A DNA stretch of 64,000 nt from positions 519,561-583,560 of the forward strand of contig NZ_LIPD01000001.1 in assembly GCF_001905545.1 (NCBI RefSeq). The letters run 5' to 3'. The notes under the pieces were generated by a model, which searched no databases, had not been told where the DNA came from, and worked only from the letters and a program-made list of their open reading frames with translations. Shown in pieces: positions 34,240 through 43,571 of this stretch (positions within the stretch are counted from its first letter, which is position 1; the number at the start of each line of letters is the position of its first letter). The DNA comes from Streptomyces sp. CB02056 (GTDB taxonomy: Bacteria > Actinomycetota > Actinomycetes > Streptomycetales > Streptomycetaceae). The position numbers were made by a program, and so were the translations under genes.

Positions 34240-35555
34240 GCGCCGGCCTCTTCTCGGTAGGGGGCGGTCGTCCGGCTGCCGTCGGCGGCCCGCCACAGGT
34301 CCGGTACGGAGTCCCCGGCCCGTACCGGGATCACCGTCCAGCCGGCTTCGCGCAGCTGCTGGACCCGGGCCCGGAAGTCGTCGCCGCCGGTGTCCGGGGC
34401 GAGCATCCGCAGGCCGGCCCAGGTGCCGGTGTCCAGCAGGAAGGCGATCGCCCCGCCGGCGCGGCTGCGCAGCCGGCCCAGCCGGGTGGCCTGGGCGTCG
34501 TCCAGCTCGCCGAGGACGGCGACCAGCAGGCCCTCGCCGCCGGCGCGCAGCGGGTCCTCGGCGCGGGAGAGGGTGCCGCCGTCGGACAGGTCGGCGACCG
34601 CGAGGGCGTCCAGGACCAGCCCGGAGGTGTCGGCGCCGCTGTGGCTGCCGCCCGCGCCCGGCCCGGGCACCGACAGCCCGGTGTCGGTGAGCAGCCGGGT
34701 CTGGTAGCCGCGCTCCAGCAGGTGCACGGCGACCGAGGCGGCGCAGCCGACCGCCCACTCGAAGGAGGAGGCGGGGCCGCTGCCCCGGTGGGCGATCTCC
34801 CGGGTGTCCAGCACGACGGTGGCCCGGGCCTGCTGCGGCTGCTCCTCGCGGCGCACCATCAGCTCGCCGTACCGGGCGGTGGAGCGCCAGTGCACCCGGC
34901 GCAGGTCGTCGCCGGGCCGGTACTCGCGCAGGATCACGTCGTCGTCGCCGGCCAGCGCCAGGGTGCGGCTGTGGCTCTCGCCCTGGCCGATCCACTCGCC
35001 GCTGAGCCGTACCGACGGCAGCGCCTGGACCTGGGGGACGACGGTGAGGACGTCGGAGGCGGTGAAGGCGCGGGTCACCTCGCACATCCCGAACGGGTCG
35101 GCCAGCCGCAGCTGGAGCGGCCCGAGCGGGTAGCGGCCGCGCAGGTCGGAGCGGACCCGGTAGGAGACCTCGCGGTGGCCGCGCGGCTCGACCCGGTCCA
35201 GCACGAAGCGCGGGCGCGGCCCGAGCACGTACGGGACCTTGTCCTCCAGCAGCAGCACCCCGGTGGGCACCCGGGAGACGTTGTCGACCCGCAGGTGGAC
35301 CCGGGCCTCCTGGCCGGCGACCGCCCGGCGCGGGCTGAGCCGGCGTCCGCTGGCCACCCGGTAGCGGGTGTTGGCGACGACCACCACGGCGACCAGCGGC
35401 AGCGCGGCGAGCAGGACGCCGACGCGCAGCAGGGCGTCCTGGTCGAGCAGGTAGGAGCAGGCCACCGCGGTGACCCCGGCGGCGAGGAAGGACCGCCCCC
35501 GGGTGGTGAGACCGCGGAACCCGGCCCGCAGTCCCGATGATTCGGACTGGGCCAC
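34236..35555 (-). CDS. DUF58 domain protein (membrane-anchored vWA-like)
   Basis: This 439-residue protein has two N-terminal hydrophobic segments (about residues 20-60), a beta-rich region, and the DUF58 signature YRPGDDLRRVHWRSTARYGELMVRREE (about residues 210-236), followed by a vWA-like part containing VVLDTRE. It is probably membrane-anchored with its bulk in the cytoplasm. The start GTG lies one base beyond the MoxR stop. DUF58 proteins pair with MoxR ATPases, likely as a metal-dependent adaptor to the transglutaminase partner; the substrate is not known. Confidence 0.92.
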   Translation of the reverse strand: MAQSESSGLRAGFRGLTTRGRSFLAAGVTAVACSYLLDQDALLRVGVLLAALPLVAVVVVANTRYRVASGRRLSPRRAVAGQEARVHLRVDNVSRVPTGVLLLEDKVPYVLGPRPRFVLDRVEPRGHREVSYRVRSDLRGRYPLGPLQLRLADPFGMCEVTRAFTASDVLTVVPQVQALPSVRLSGEWIGQGESHSRTLALAGDDDVILREYRPGDDLRRVHWRSTARYGELMVRREEQPQQARATVVLDTREIAHRGSGPASSFEWAVGCAASVAVHLLERGYQTRLLTDTGLSVPGPGAGGSHSGADTSGLVLDALAVADLSDGGTLSRAEDPLRAGGEGLLVAVLGELDDAQATRLGRLRSRAGGAIAFLLDTGTWAGLRMLAPDTGGDDFRARVQQLREAGWTVIPVRAGDSVPDLWRAADGSRTTAPYREEAGA

Positions 35556-35556
35556 C

Positions 35557-36606
<1,050 letters not shown>

Positions 36607-36861
36607 CCGTATACGCTCCCTGGCACCCTGTGCCCGCCCCGTCCCGAGGCCGGACCCCACCCCATGCTTGACGCGGCCGTCCCGGGGGCGGTTCCGAACG
36701 AGGAGCCGGCGGCCGGGAAGGCGGCCTGCGGCCTGGCCGCCCCAGGTGGTTCGGGGTCCGACCGGCAGGCGCATTCTCCCCCGCGGGATGGCCAGAAGTC
36801 ACCATTCGGCGGTGCCCGAATGCCCGGACACCGTCGGCCGGGCAGGGTCGGGGCGGGTCGC

Positions 36862-37404
36862 TCAGTCGATCTCGCGGAGCAGGCCGGTGTGGACGTCGAA
36901 GACGAAGCCGCGGACGTCGTCGGTGTGCGGCAGGAAGGGAGAGGTGCGGACGCGCTGCATGGACTGGCGGACGTCGCCGTCCAGGTCGACGAAGGCCTCC
37001 ACCGCCCACTGCGGGCGCTGGCCGACCTCCAGCTCCAGCTCGCGGCGGAAGTCCTCGGTCAGCCCGAGCAGGCCGCAGCCGGTGTGGTGGATCAGCGCGA
37101 TCGAGCGGGTGCCGAGGGCGCGCTGGCTGATGGTCAGGGACCGGATGGTGTCGTCGGTGACGACGCCGCCGGCGTTGCGGATGACGTGGGCGTCGCCGAG
37201 TTCGAGGCCGAGCGCGGCGAACAGGTCGAGTCGGGCGTCCATGCAGGCGACCACGGCGATCTTCTGCACCGGGCGGGCGTCCATGCCGCCGTCCCGGAAG
37301 GTCACCGCGTAGGCGCGGTTGGCCGTGACGAAGCGGTCGATGACGGTGGGTCTGGCAGGGTCGGCAGCGGCGTTCGGCGAGGGCCGGTCGGGTGTCACTG
37401 TCAT
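36862..37404 (-). CDS. Beta-class carbonic anhydrase
   Basis: This 180-residue zinc enzyme interconverts CO2 and bicarbonate. Zinc ligands are Cys54 (ACMDAR, with Asp56 and Arg58 as the catalytic dyad), His107 and Cys110 (HHTGCG). Its length places it among the small beta-CAs. The start ATG 37404 is preferred over the longer open frame because upstream codons lack features. It lies 537 bases upstream of the division cluster on the opposite strand. Confidence 0.94.
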   Translation of the reverse strand: MTVTPDRPSPNAAADPARPTVIDRFVTANRAYAVTFRDGGMDARPVQKIAVVACMDARLDLFAALGLELGDAHVIRNAGGVVTDDTIRSLTISQRALGTRSIALIHHTGCGLLGLTEDFRRELELEVGQRPQWAVEAFVDLDGDVRQSMQRVRTSPFLPHTDDVRGFVFDVHTGLLREID

Positions 37405-37941
37405 GGGGGCGACGTTAGTGCGGATCGGGCCCGCGCGGTGGGGCCGGGAGCTACAGAACGGCGGGCCGTGATCGGGTGCATCGCCACAACAGGAGCTGCT
37501 CCCGGAGCGGCCGCCGCCGACCCCGCACGCGGGGCGGCCAGGGGGCGCGCGCCCGCCGCCGAAGGCCCCCGATCCGGACCGCCGCAGGTCCGCCCCGAGG
37601 GCCGCGACCTGCGGTGATCCGTACCGCCGCCCGGGTGGTGCGCCGGAGCGGGCCATTGACTGGCAGGGGCCGCGCGATAGAGTTTGCGGCGCAGTGGAGC
37701 ACACCCGCCGGGGCCCGTCAACGGGGCTTCCCCGGCCGGTGCGGCCCGGTCGAAGCGGCCCGTGGCCTCCTCCCGCTCCGTGCCCACCTGGCGCACCTTC
37801 CCCGGCGCCGGGCGGTCACGACCTTCCCCTCGAGCGGGCGGGGACCACGGGCCGCTTCGTCGTGCCGGGGCACGGTGGGCGAGAATGGTCGCAGCTCCCG
37901 GACGTCGGGCTGCTCCGCACCGAGGAAGGGCGCCACCGCGC
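37405..37941. other. Upstream region of the dcw cluster
   Basis: This 537-base stretch between carbonic anhydrase and rsmH contains a promoter-like TTGACT-16-TAGAGT at 37656-37683. No mraZ-like gene is present. An 83-codon open frame (GTG 37694 to TGA 37945) starts just after this promoter and ends in an ATGA overlap with rsmH; its composition is Pro/Gly/Arg-rich and it may not be translated. Confidence 0.5.
37656..37683 (+). promoter_or_regulatory. Candidate dcw promoter, TTGACT-16-TAGAGT
   Basis: TTGACT at 37656-37661, 16-base spacer, TAGAGT at 37678-37683. It is close to the vegetative consensus and lies about 250 bases upstream of rsmH. Confidence 0.6.
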
Positions 37942-38916
37942 ATGACCACCAACGAACCGGGCCCCAAGCACGTTCCGGTGATGCTCCAGCGGTGCATGGA
38001 CGCGCTCGCACCGGCGATCTCGCGCCCCGGGGCCGTCGTGGTGGACGCCACCCTCGGCCTCGGCGGGCACAGCGAGGCGCTGCTGACCCAGTTCCCGGAG
38101 GTGCGGCTGGTCGCGGTGGACCGCGACCCGGCGGCGCTGAAGCTGTCCGGCGAGCGGCTGGCCCCCTTCGGCGACCGGGCGACCCTGGTGCACGCCGTCT
38201 ACGACGAGATCCCCGAGGTGCTGGAGCGCCTGGACATCGACCGGGTCGACGGCGTCCTGTTCGACCTCGGCGTCTCCTCGATGCAGCTGGACGAGGCGGA
38301 CCGCGGCTTCGCGTACGCGCAGGACGCGCCGCTGGACATGCGGATGGACCAGACCCGGGGGATCAGCGCGGCGGAGGTGCTGAACACCTACGGCCACGGC
38401 GACCTGGCCCGCATCCTCAAGGTGTACGGCGAGGAGCGGTTCGCCGGGAAGATCGCCTCGGCGATCCTGCGGGAGCGGGAGAAGGAACCGTTCACCAACA
38501 GCGCGCGTCTGGTCGAGTTGGTGCGGAACGCCATTCCGGCGGCGACCCGTCGGACCGGCGGTAACCCGGCCAAGCGGACGTTCCAGGCGCTGCGGATCGA
38601 GGTCAACGGCGAGCTGGAGGTCCTGGACCGGGCGATCCCGGGGGCGCTGGACGTCCTCGCGATCGGCGGCCGGATCGTGGTGATGTCCTACCAGTCGCTG
38701 GAGGACCGGCTCGTCAAGCAGTACCTGGCCGCCGGTGCGACCAACACCGCTCCGCCGGGGCTGCCGTTCATCCCGGAGGAGCACCAGCCCTGGCTCAAAC
38801 TGATCACCCGCGGTGCCGAGCTGGCCACCGAGGAGGAGATCGAGGAGAACCGGCGCGCCGCGCCCGTACGGCTGCGGGTGGCGGAGAGGATCAGGGACCG
38901 AAGCAAGCGGGGCTGA
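37942..38916 (+). CDS. rsmH: 16S rRNA (cytosine(1402)-N(4))-methyltransferase
   Basis: This 324-residue SAM-dependent enzyme (RsmH/MraW) N4-methylates C1402 of 16S rRNA in the ribosomal P site. It has the SAM loop [12 protein letters not shown] near residue 36, the insert-domain region with MDMRMDQ, and the C-terminal [13 protein letters not shown] motif. It is the first core gene of the division cluster. The ATG at 37942 follows GAAGGG. The next gene, ftsL, starts 39 bases downstream of its stop. Confidence 0.96.
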   Translation: MTTNEPGPKHVPVMLQRCMDALAPAISRPGAVVVDATLGLGGHSEALLTQFPEVRLVAVDRDPAALKLSGERLAPFGDRATLVHAVYDEIPEVLERLDIDRVDGVLFDLGVSSMQLDEADRGFAYAQDAPLDMRMDQTRGISAAEVLNTYGHGDLARILKVYGEERFAGKIASAILREREKEPFTNSARLVELVRNAIPAATRRTGGNPAKRTFQALRIEVNGELEVLDRAIPGALDVLAIGGRIVVMSYQSLEDRLVKQYLAAGATNTAPPGLPFIPEEHQPWLKLITRGAELATEEEIEENRRAAPVRLRVAERIRDRSKRG

Positions 38917-38955
38917 CGAACCGGCCCGGCGGGGTCCGAAGGGCGGAGGAAAGCG

Positions 38956-39600
38956 GTGGGGCCGGTGGCCGGTGAGGTCCGGGCGGGGCGGGGAGGACTC
39001 CCCGGGCAGGGCAGGGCGCGGATCACGGTCCGGCCGGGCAGGCGTCCGGTACGGAGGCGCACACCGTTCGCGGTGCTCGTCGTGGTGCTGCTGGCGGCCG
39101 GGCTGCTCGGCCTGCTCGCGCTGAACACCGCACTCAACGAGGGCTCCTTCGAGCTGTCCCGACTGCAGAAGCAGACCACCGTGGCGACCGACGAACAGCA
39201 GAGCCTCCAGCACGAGATCGACCAGAGCTCGGCCCCGGACGCGCTGGCCAGGCGCGCCGCCGAGCTGGGCATGGTCCCGGCCGGCGGGATGGCCTTCCTG
39301 GACGTCCCGAACGGCGGCAAGGTGGTCGGCACCCCCGGCCCGGCGCAGGACAGCCCGCCGGTCAAGCGGTCCACGGCCGAGCCGTGGCCGACCAGGACCC
39401 CCTCCGGTGCCGCCCAGCCGAGCGCGGCCCCGCCCGCCGCCGGGCCGTCACCGGCCGCGCCGCAGCCGGGCGGTGCCCCCTCGCCGGCCGCGCCGCCGCC
39501 CGCACCGGCCCCGGCGACGTCCGCCGGCGACTCGGTGATCCAGCTCAACCCGGTCTCGCCCGCCGCGGCCGCGAAGCCGAACGGAGGCGCGGGCCGATGA
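38956..39600 (+). CDS. ftsL: Septum-formation protein FtsL
   Basis: This 214-residue bitopic protein has a basic cytoplasmic N terminus (about residues 1-35), one membrane span (about 36-58), a short extracellular coiled coil (LSRLQKQTTVATDEQQSLQHEIDQ, about 70-95) and a Pro/Ala-rich tail of about 90 residues which is longer than in most FtsL. With FtsQ and DivIC-type partners it recruits and activates FtsW/FtsI at the septum. The GTG at 38956 follows GGAGGAAA. Its stop overlaps the start of a 23-codon ORF. Confidence 0.9.
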   Translation: MGPVAGEVRAGRGGLPGQGRARITVRPGRRPVRRRTPFAVLVVVLLAAGLLGLLALNTALNEGSFELSRLQKQTTVATDEQQSLQHEIDQSSAPDALARRAAELGMVPAGGMAFLDVPNGGKVVGTPGPAQDSPPVKRSTAEPWPTRTPSGAAQPSAAPPAAGPSPAAPQPGGAPSPAAPPPAPAPATSAGDSVIQLNPVSPAAAAKPNGGAGR

Positions 39601-39668
39601 GCCAGTGGACCGTCAGAAGGGGTGACGGGCGCGAGGCGCCCGGCGAGCGCGGCGAGGTGGCCGCATGA
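39597..39668 (+). CDS. 23-codon mini-ORF linking ftsL and ftsI
   Basis: Start ATG overlaps the ftsL stop as ATGA (39597-39600), and its TGA overlaps the ftsI ATG as ATGA (39665-39668). It encodes MSQWTVRRGDGREAPG plus seven further residues ending GEVAA. The exact double overlap suggests ribosomes pass from ftsL through this ORF to ftsI, and it may exist only for coupling. No known family. It is too short for ordinary gene calling. Confidence 0.6.
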   Translation: MSQWTVRRGDGREAPGERGEVAA

Positions 39669-41911
39669 GCACTCCACGTCAGCCGGGCGGGACCGGCGGT
39701 TCCGGCAGCGGCAACGGCCGCCGTCCGGTGCCCCGGGGCACCGCGCCGCGAGCGCAGTCCGCCGCCGGCCGCGGTCAGCCCACCAAGGCCCAGCCCACCA
39801 AGGGGCAGCCGGCCAGGAGCCAGCCCGCCAAGGCCCAGCCCGCCCGCAGCCAGCCGGCGAAGGGCCAGCCCGCGCGCAGCCAGTCGGCCAAGGCCCAGCC
39901 CGCCAAGTCGGCCTCCGCCGGCCGTACCCCGCGGGCGCCGCAGCAGCGCCGCCCCGAGGGGCGCCCGCCGGCCCGCAGCCAGGCGGCGGTGCGCCCGAAG
40001 AGCCGTCCGCCGCTGCGCCCCAAGGCGCTCAAGCTGGCCGAGCCGAAGCGCCGGCTGCGGGTGATCTCCGTGGTGCTGTCGCTGGTGTTCTCCGTCTTCG
40101 CGGGCCGCCTGGTGCAGCTCCAGCTGGTGGACGCCGACGCGCTGGCCGCCGACGCCAACACCAACCGCTACATGAACATCCCGATCACCGCCGAACGCGG
40201 CTCGATAACGTCCTCCGACGGGGTCGCGCTGGCGGCCACCGTGGACGCGTACGACATCACCGCCGACCCGGCGATGTTCACCCCGGAGGCGACCGGCATC
40301 CCGGACGCGCCGGAGCAGGCGGCCGCGCTGCTGTCGCCGATCCTCGGCGTGCCCAAGGAGAGGATCGCCACCGACCTGCACACCCCCAAGACCCGCTACA
40401 AGCGGCTCGCGGCCCAGCAGACCCCGGCTGCCAAGAAGCAGATCAGCGACCTCAAGTCGGGTCTGGAGAAGCAGGCCGGCTCGCGGGCCTGCCAGGCCCA
40501 GAAGAAGCTGCTCGGCAAGCCCGCCGACCAGGGCGGGCGCACCCGGGTGGACAACGAGTGCGCCAACCCGCTGGCCGGGGTGTTCAACCGGGAGACCCAG
40601 AAGCGGATCTACCCGGCGGACGGCCTGGCCGCCAACCTGGTCGGCTTCGTCAACGCCGAGGGCGAGGGCGCCGGCGGCCTGGAGCAGCAGTACCAGAAGC
40701 TGCTGGCCGGCAAGGACGGCCACAGCAGCTACGCCCAGTCGGGCGGGCGGCTGGTGCCCACCGCCGGGGGCTCGATGGAGCCGGCCGTACCGGGCGACGA
40801 CGTGAAGCTGACCATCAACCGGGACATCCAGTGGGCCGCCCAGCGGGCGATCACCGACCAGGTGGCCAACTCCGGCGCGGAGAAGGGCTACGTGGTGGTC
40901 CAGGACGTGAAGACCGGCCAGGTCCTCGCGATGGCCACCGCGCCCGGCTTCAACCCGAACGACCTGAGCCTGGCCAAGCAGTCCCAGATGGGCAACCCGG
41001 CCCTGGTCGACGCGTACGAACCGGGCAGCACCGCCAAGCTGATGAGCCTGGCCGCGGTGCTGGACTCCGGCACGGCCAACTGGGACACCAAGGTCACCGT
41101 GCCCAACCGGCTGGTCCGGGCCGGGCAGCAGTTCAAGGACGACGTCGAGCACGGCGACTGGCACCTGACCCTGGCCGGGGTGCTCGCCAAGTCCTCCAAC
41201 ATCGGCACCATCGAGGCGGTCGAGACCCTCGGCGGCGGCGACCAGCTGAAGACCAACCAGGTGCTGGACGGCTACATGCGCAAGTTCGGGGTGGCCCAGC
41301 CGACCGGTCTGGGCTTCCCCGGGGAGACCTCCGGGATGCTCAAGAAGCCGGAGGACCTGGTCGCCTCGGAGAAGTACAACATCTCCTTCGGCCAGGGCCC
41401 GCTGCAGATGAACGCGCTCCAGGCCACCTCGGTCTACTCGACCATCGCCAACGGCGGGGTCCGGGTCGCGCCCAGCATCGTCCAGGGCGTCACCGACCCG
41501 AACGGCAAGTACGCCCCGAGCGCGCCGGGGGAGCAGACCCGGGTGGTCAGCCCGGAGACGGCCAAGACCCTCACCTCGATGCTGGAGTCGGTCGTCGACG
41601 ACGAGCAGGGCACCGGCGGCAAGGCCGCCATCCCCGGCTACCGGGTCGCGGGCAAGACCGGCACCGCCGACCGGGGCGCCGCCGACGGCAAGGGCTACGA
41701 CGGCTACACCGCCTCCTTCATCGGCTTCGCCCCCGCCGACGCCCCCCGCTACACCGTCTCCTGCACCCTCCAGGGCCCGGTCAACGGCCACTTCGGCGGC
41801 CAGCTGTGCGGCCCGGTGTTCAAGCAGGTGATGGAGTTCACCCTGAAGACCATGCAGGTCCCGCCGAGCGGCAGCCCGGCGCCGAACCTGGCCGTCGAGT
41901 GGAAGCCGTGA
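39665..41911 (+). CDS. ftsI: Division-specific transpeptidase FtsI (PBP3)
   Basis: This 748-residue class B penicillin-binding protein crosslinks septal peptidoglycan. A long basic cytoplasmic N terminus (residues 1-130) contains nine pentapeptide repeats (residues 38-82), then one membrane span near 140, the PBP dimer domain, and the transpeptidase with Ser455 (SxxK: S455-T-A-K458), S510-S-N512 and K664-T-G. It is longer than usual because of the repeat tail. The ATG at 39665 overlaps the mini-ORF stop. Confidence 0.96.
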   Translation: MSTPRQPGGTGGSGSGNGRRPVPRGTAPRAQSAAGRGQPTKAQPTKGQPARSQPAKAQPARSQPAKGQPARSQSAKAQPAKSASAGRTPRAPQQRRPEGRPPARSQAAVRPKSRPPLRPKALKLAEPKRRLRVISVVLSLVFSVFAGRLVQLQLVDADALAADANTNRYMNIPITAERGSITSSDGVALAATVDAYDITADPAMFTPEATGIPDAPEQAAALLSPILGVPKERIATDLHTPKTRYKRLAAQQTPAAKKQISDLKSGLEKQAGSRACQAQKKLLGKPADQGGRTRVDNECANPLAGVFNRETQKRIYPADGLAANLVGFVNAEGEGAGGLEQQYQKLLAGKDGHSSYAQSGGRLVPTAGGSMEPAVPGDDVKLTINRDIQWAAQRAITDQVANSGAEKGYVVVQDVKTGQVLAMATAPGFNPNDLSLAKQSQMGNPALVDAYEPGSTAKLMSLAAVLDSGTANWDTKVTVPNRLVRAGQQFKDDVEHGDWHLTLAGVLAKSSNIGTIEAVETLGGGDQLKTNQVLDGYMRKFGVAQPTGLGFPGETSGMLKKPEDLVASEKYNISFGQGPLQMNALQATSVYSTIANGGVRVAPSIVQGVTDPNGKYAPSAPGEQTRVVSPETAKTLTSMLESVVDDEQGTGGKAAIPGYRVAGKTGTADRGAADGKGYDGYTASFIGFAPADAPRYTVSCTLQGPVNGHFGGQLCGPVFKQVMEFTLKTMQVPPSGSPAPNLAVEWKP
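39776..39910 (+). repeat. Nine 15-bp (pentapeptide) repeats in ftsI
   Basis: Units encode QP(T/A)(K/R)(A/G/S), from QPTKA at codon 38 to QPAKS ending at codon 82. The array lies in the cytoplasmic arm of FtsI. Confidence 0.9.
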
Positions 41912-41967
41912 GCGCACGATGAGCAACGGACCGGCCGGGCCGGAGCACGGCGCGGCGGAGGGCCGGT

Positions 41968-42005
41968 TTGGCCCTGGACACCCTTCGGCGGATAGCCTTC
42001 CCGCC
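41968..42005 (+). promoter_or_regulatory. Candidate internal leaderless promoter before murE
   Basis: TTGGCC (41968-41973), 19 bases, TAGCCT (41993-41998) and then 7 bases to GTG 42006. It matches the leaderless layout seen at four other genes in this window. Confidence 0.5.
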
Positions 42006-43571
42006 GTGCCGAAACCCGATCAAACCACCGTGAGTCCGCCCCGTCCGACCGGGACCACCGCCCTGCCGCTCGCCGAGCTGGCCGCCGAACTGGGCCTGCC
42101 GCCCGTCGAGGGCGGCGCCGTCACCGGCGTCACCCACGACTCCCGCGCGGTCCGTCCGGGCGACGTGTACGTGGCCTTCCCGGGCGCCAACCACCACGGC
42201 GCGGCGTTCGCCGGCAAGGCCGCGGAGTCCGGCGCGGTGGCGGTGCTCACCGACCCGGCCGGCGCCGAGCAGGCGGCCGCCACCGGCCTGCCGCTGCTGG
42301 TCGTCGACCGGCCGCGGGCCGTCATGGGCGAGCTGGCCGCGATCGTCTACGGCCGCCCCTCCCGGCGGCTGCTGATGATCGGGCTGACCGGCACCAACGG
42401 CAAGACCACCACCTCCTACCTGGTCGAGGGCGGCCTGCGCGGCGCCGGGCGCAGCCCGGGCGTGATCGGCACCGTCGAGATGCGGGTCGGCGAGGAGCGG
42501 ATCAAGAGCGAGCGCACCACCCCCGAGGCCACCGACCTGCACGCGATCCTCGGCGTGATGGCCGAGCGCGGCGCCGACGCGGTGACCATGGAGGTCTCCA
42601 GCCACGCCCTGGTCTTCGGCCGCACCGACGGGGTCGCGTACGACGTCGCGCTGTTCAACAACCTGACCCCCGAGCACCTCGACTTCCACCCGGACATGGA
42701 GGACTACTTCCAGGCGAAGGCCCGGCTCTTCCAGCCCGGCAAGTCCCGCCACGGCGTGGTCAACCTGGACGACGAGTACGGCCGCCGGCTCGCCGCCGAG
42801 GCCAAGATCCCGGTGACCACCTTCTCCGCGACCGGCGCCGCCGCGGCCGACTGGCGGGCCGTGGACGTCCGGCTCGGGCCGGTCGGTTCCACCTTCAAGG
42901 TGCTGGGCCCGGACGGCGCCGAGGCCGAGGCCTCCGTCCCGCTGCCCGGCCCGTTCAACGTCGCCAACGCGCTCGCCGCGATCACCCTGCTGGTCGCCGC
43001 CGGCCTGCCGCTGGAGCGGGCCGTGGCCGGCGTCGCCGCCGTCCCCGGCGTGCCCGGCCGGCTGGAGCGGGTGGACGCCGGACAGCCGTTCGTCGCCGTC
43101 GTCGACTACGCGCACAAGCCGGACGCCCTGCAGGCCGTCCTCGCCTCGCTGCGCGAGGTCACCGAGGGCCGGCTGCACGTCGTGGTCGGCTGCGGCGGCG
43201 ACCGCGACCCGCACAAGCGCGGCCCGATGGGCGCCATCGCCGCCCGTCTCGCCGACACCGCCCTGCTGACCAGTGACAACCCGCGCAGCGAGGACCCGTT
43301 GGCGATCCTCGCCACCATGCTGACCGGCGCCGCCGCGGTGCCCGAGGCCGAGCGCGGCGACGTCCTGGTCGTCCCCGACCGGGCCGAGGCGATCGGCCTC
43401 GCCGTCGCGCGCGCCCGGGCGGGGGACACCGTGCTGGTGGCCGGCAAGGGCCACGAGCTCGGCCAGTACGTACGAGACGAGATCCGCCCCTTCGACGACC
43501 GGGAGGTGCTGCGCGAATCCATCGCGCGGACCACGGCCGCACGGGGCGACCGAGGAGTAGAGCAGCAGTGA
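42006..43571 (+). CDS. murE: UDP-MurNAc-tripeptide synthetase MurE
   Basis: This Mur ligase adds diaminopimelate to UDP-MurNAc-L-Ala-D-Glu. It has the N-terminal Rossmann-like domain, the P-loop [11 protein letters not shown], and the DAP-specificity motif DNPRSEDP near the C terminus, consistent with diaminopimelic acid (LL-DAP in streptomycetes). From GTG 42006 it has 521 residues, close to the usual length. An in-frame ATG at 41919 exists but lacks a Shine-Dalgarno, whereas GTG 42006 fits a leaderless promoter. It overlaps murF by GTGA. Confidence 0.92.
   Translation: MPKPDQTTVSPPRPTGTTALPLAELAAELGLPPVEGGAVTGVTHDSRAVRPGDVYVAFPGANHHGAAFAGKAAESGAVAVLTDPAGAEQAAATGLPLLVVDRPRAVMGELAAIVYGRPSRRLLMIGLTGTNGKTTTSYLVEGGLRGAGRSPGVIGTVEMRVGEERIKSERTTPEATDLHAILGVMAERGADAVTMEVSSHALVFGRTDGVAYDVALFNNLTPEHLDFHPDMEDYFQAKARLFQPGKSRHGVVNLDDEYGRRLAAEAKIPVTTFSATGAAAADWRAVDVRLGPVGSTFKVLGPDGAEAEASVPLPGPFNVANALAAITLLVAAGLPLERAVAGVAAVPGVPGRLERVDAGQPFVAVVDYAHKPDALQAVLASLREVTEGRLHVVVGCGGDRDPHKRGPMGAIAARLADTALLTSDNPRSEDPLAILATMLTGAAAVPEAERGDVLVVPDRAEAIGLAVARARAGDTVLVAGKGHELGQYVRDEIRPFDDREVLRESIARTTAARGDRGVEQQ

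Noticed and set aside
41919..42005. Upstream ATG start for murE
   Set aside because: It has no Shine-Dalgarno and the extra 29 residues lack homology; GTG 42006 matches a leaderless promoter. The alternative cannot be fully excluded.
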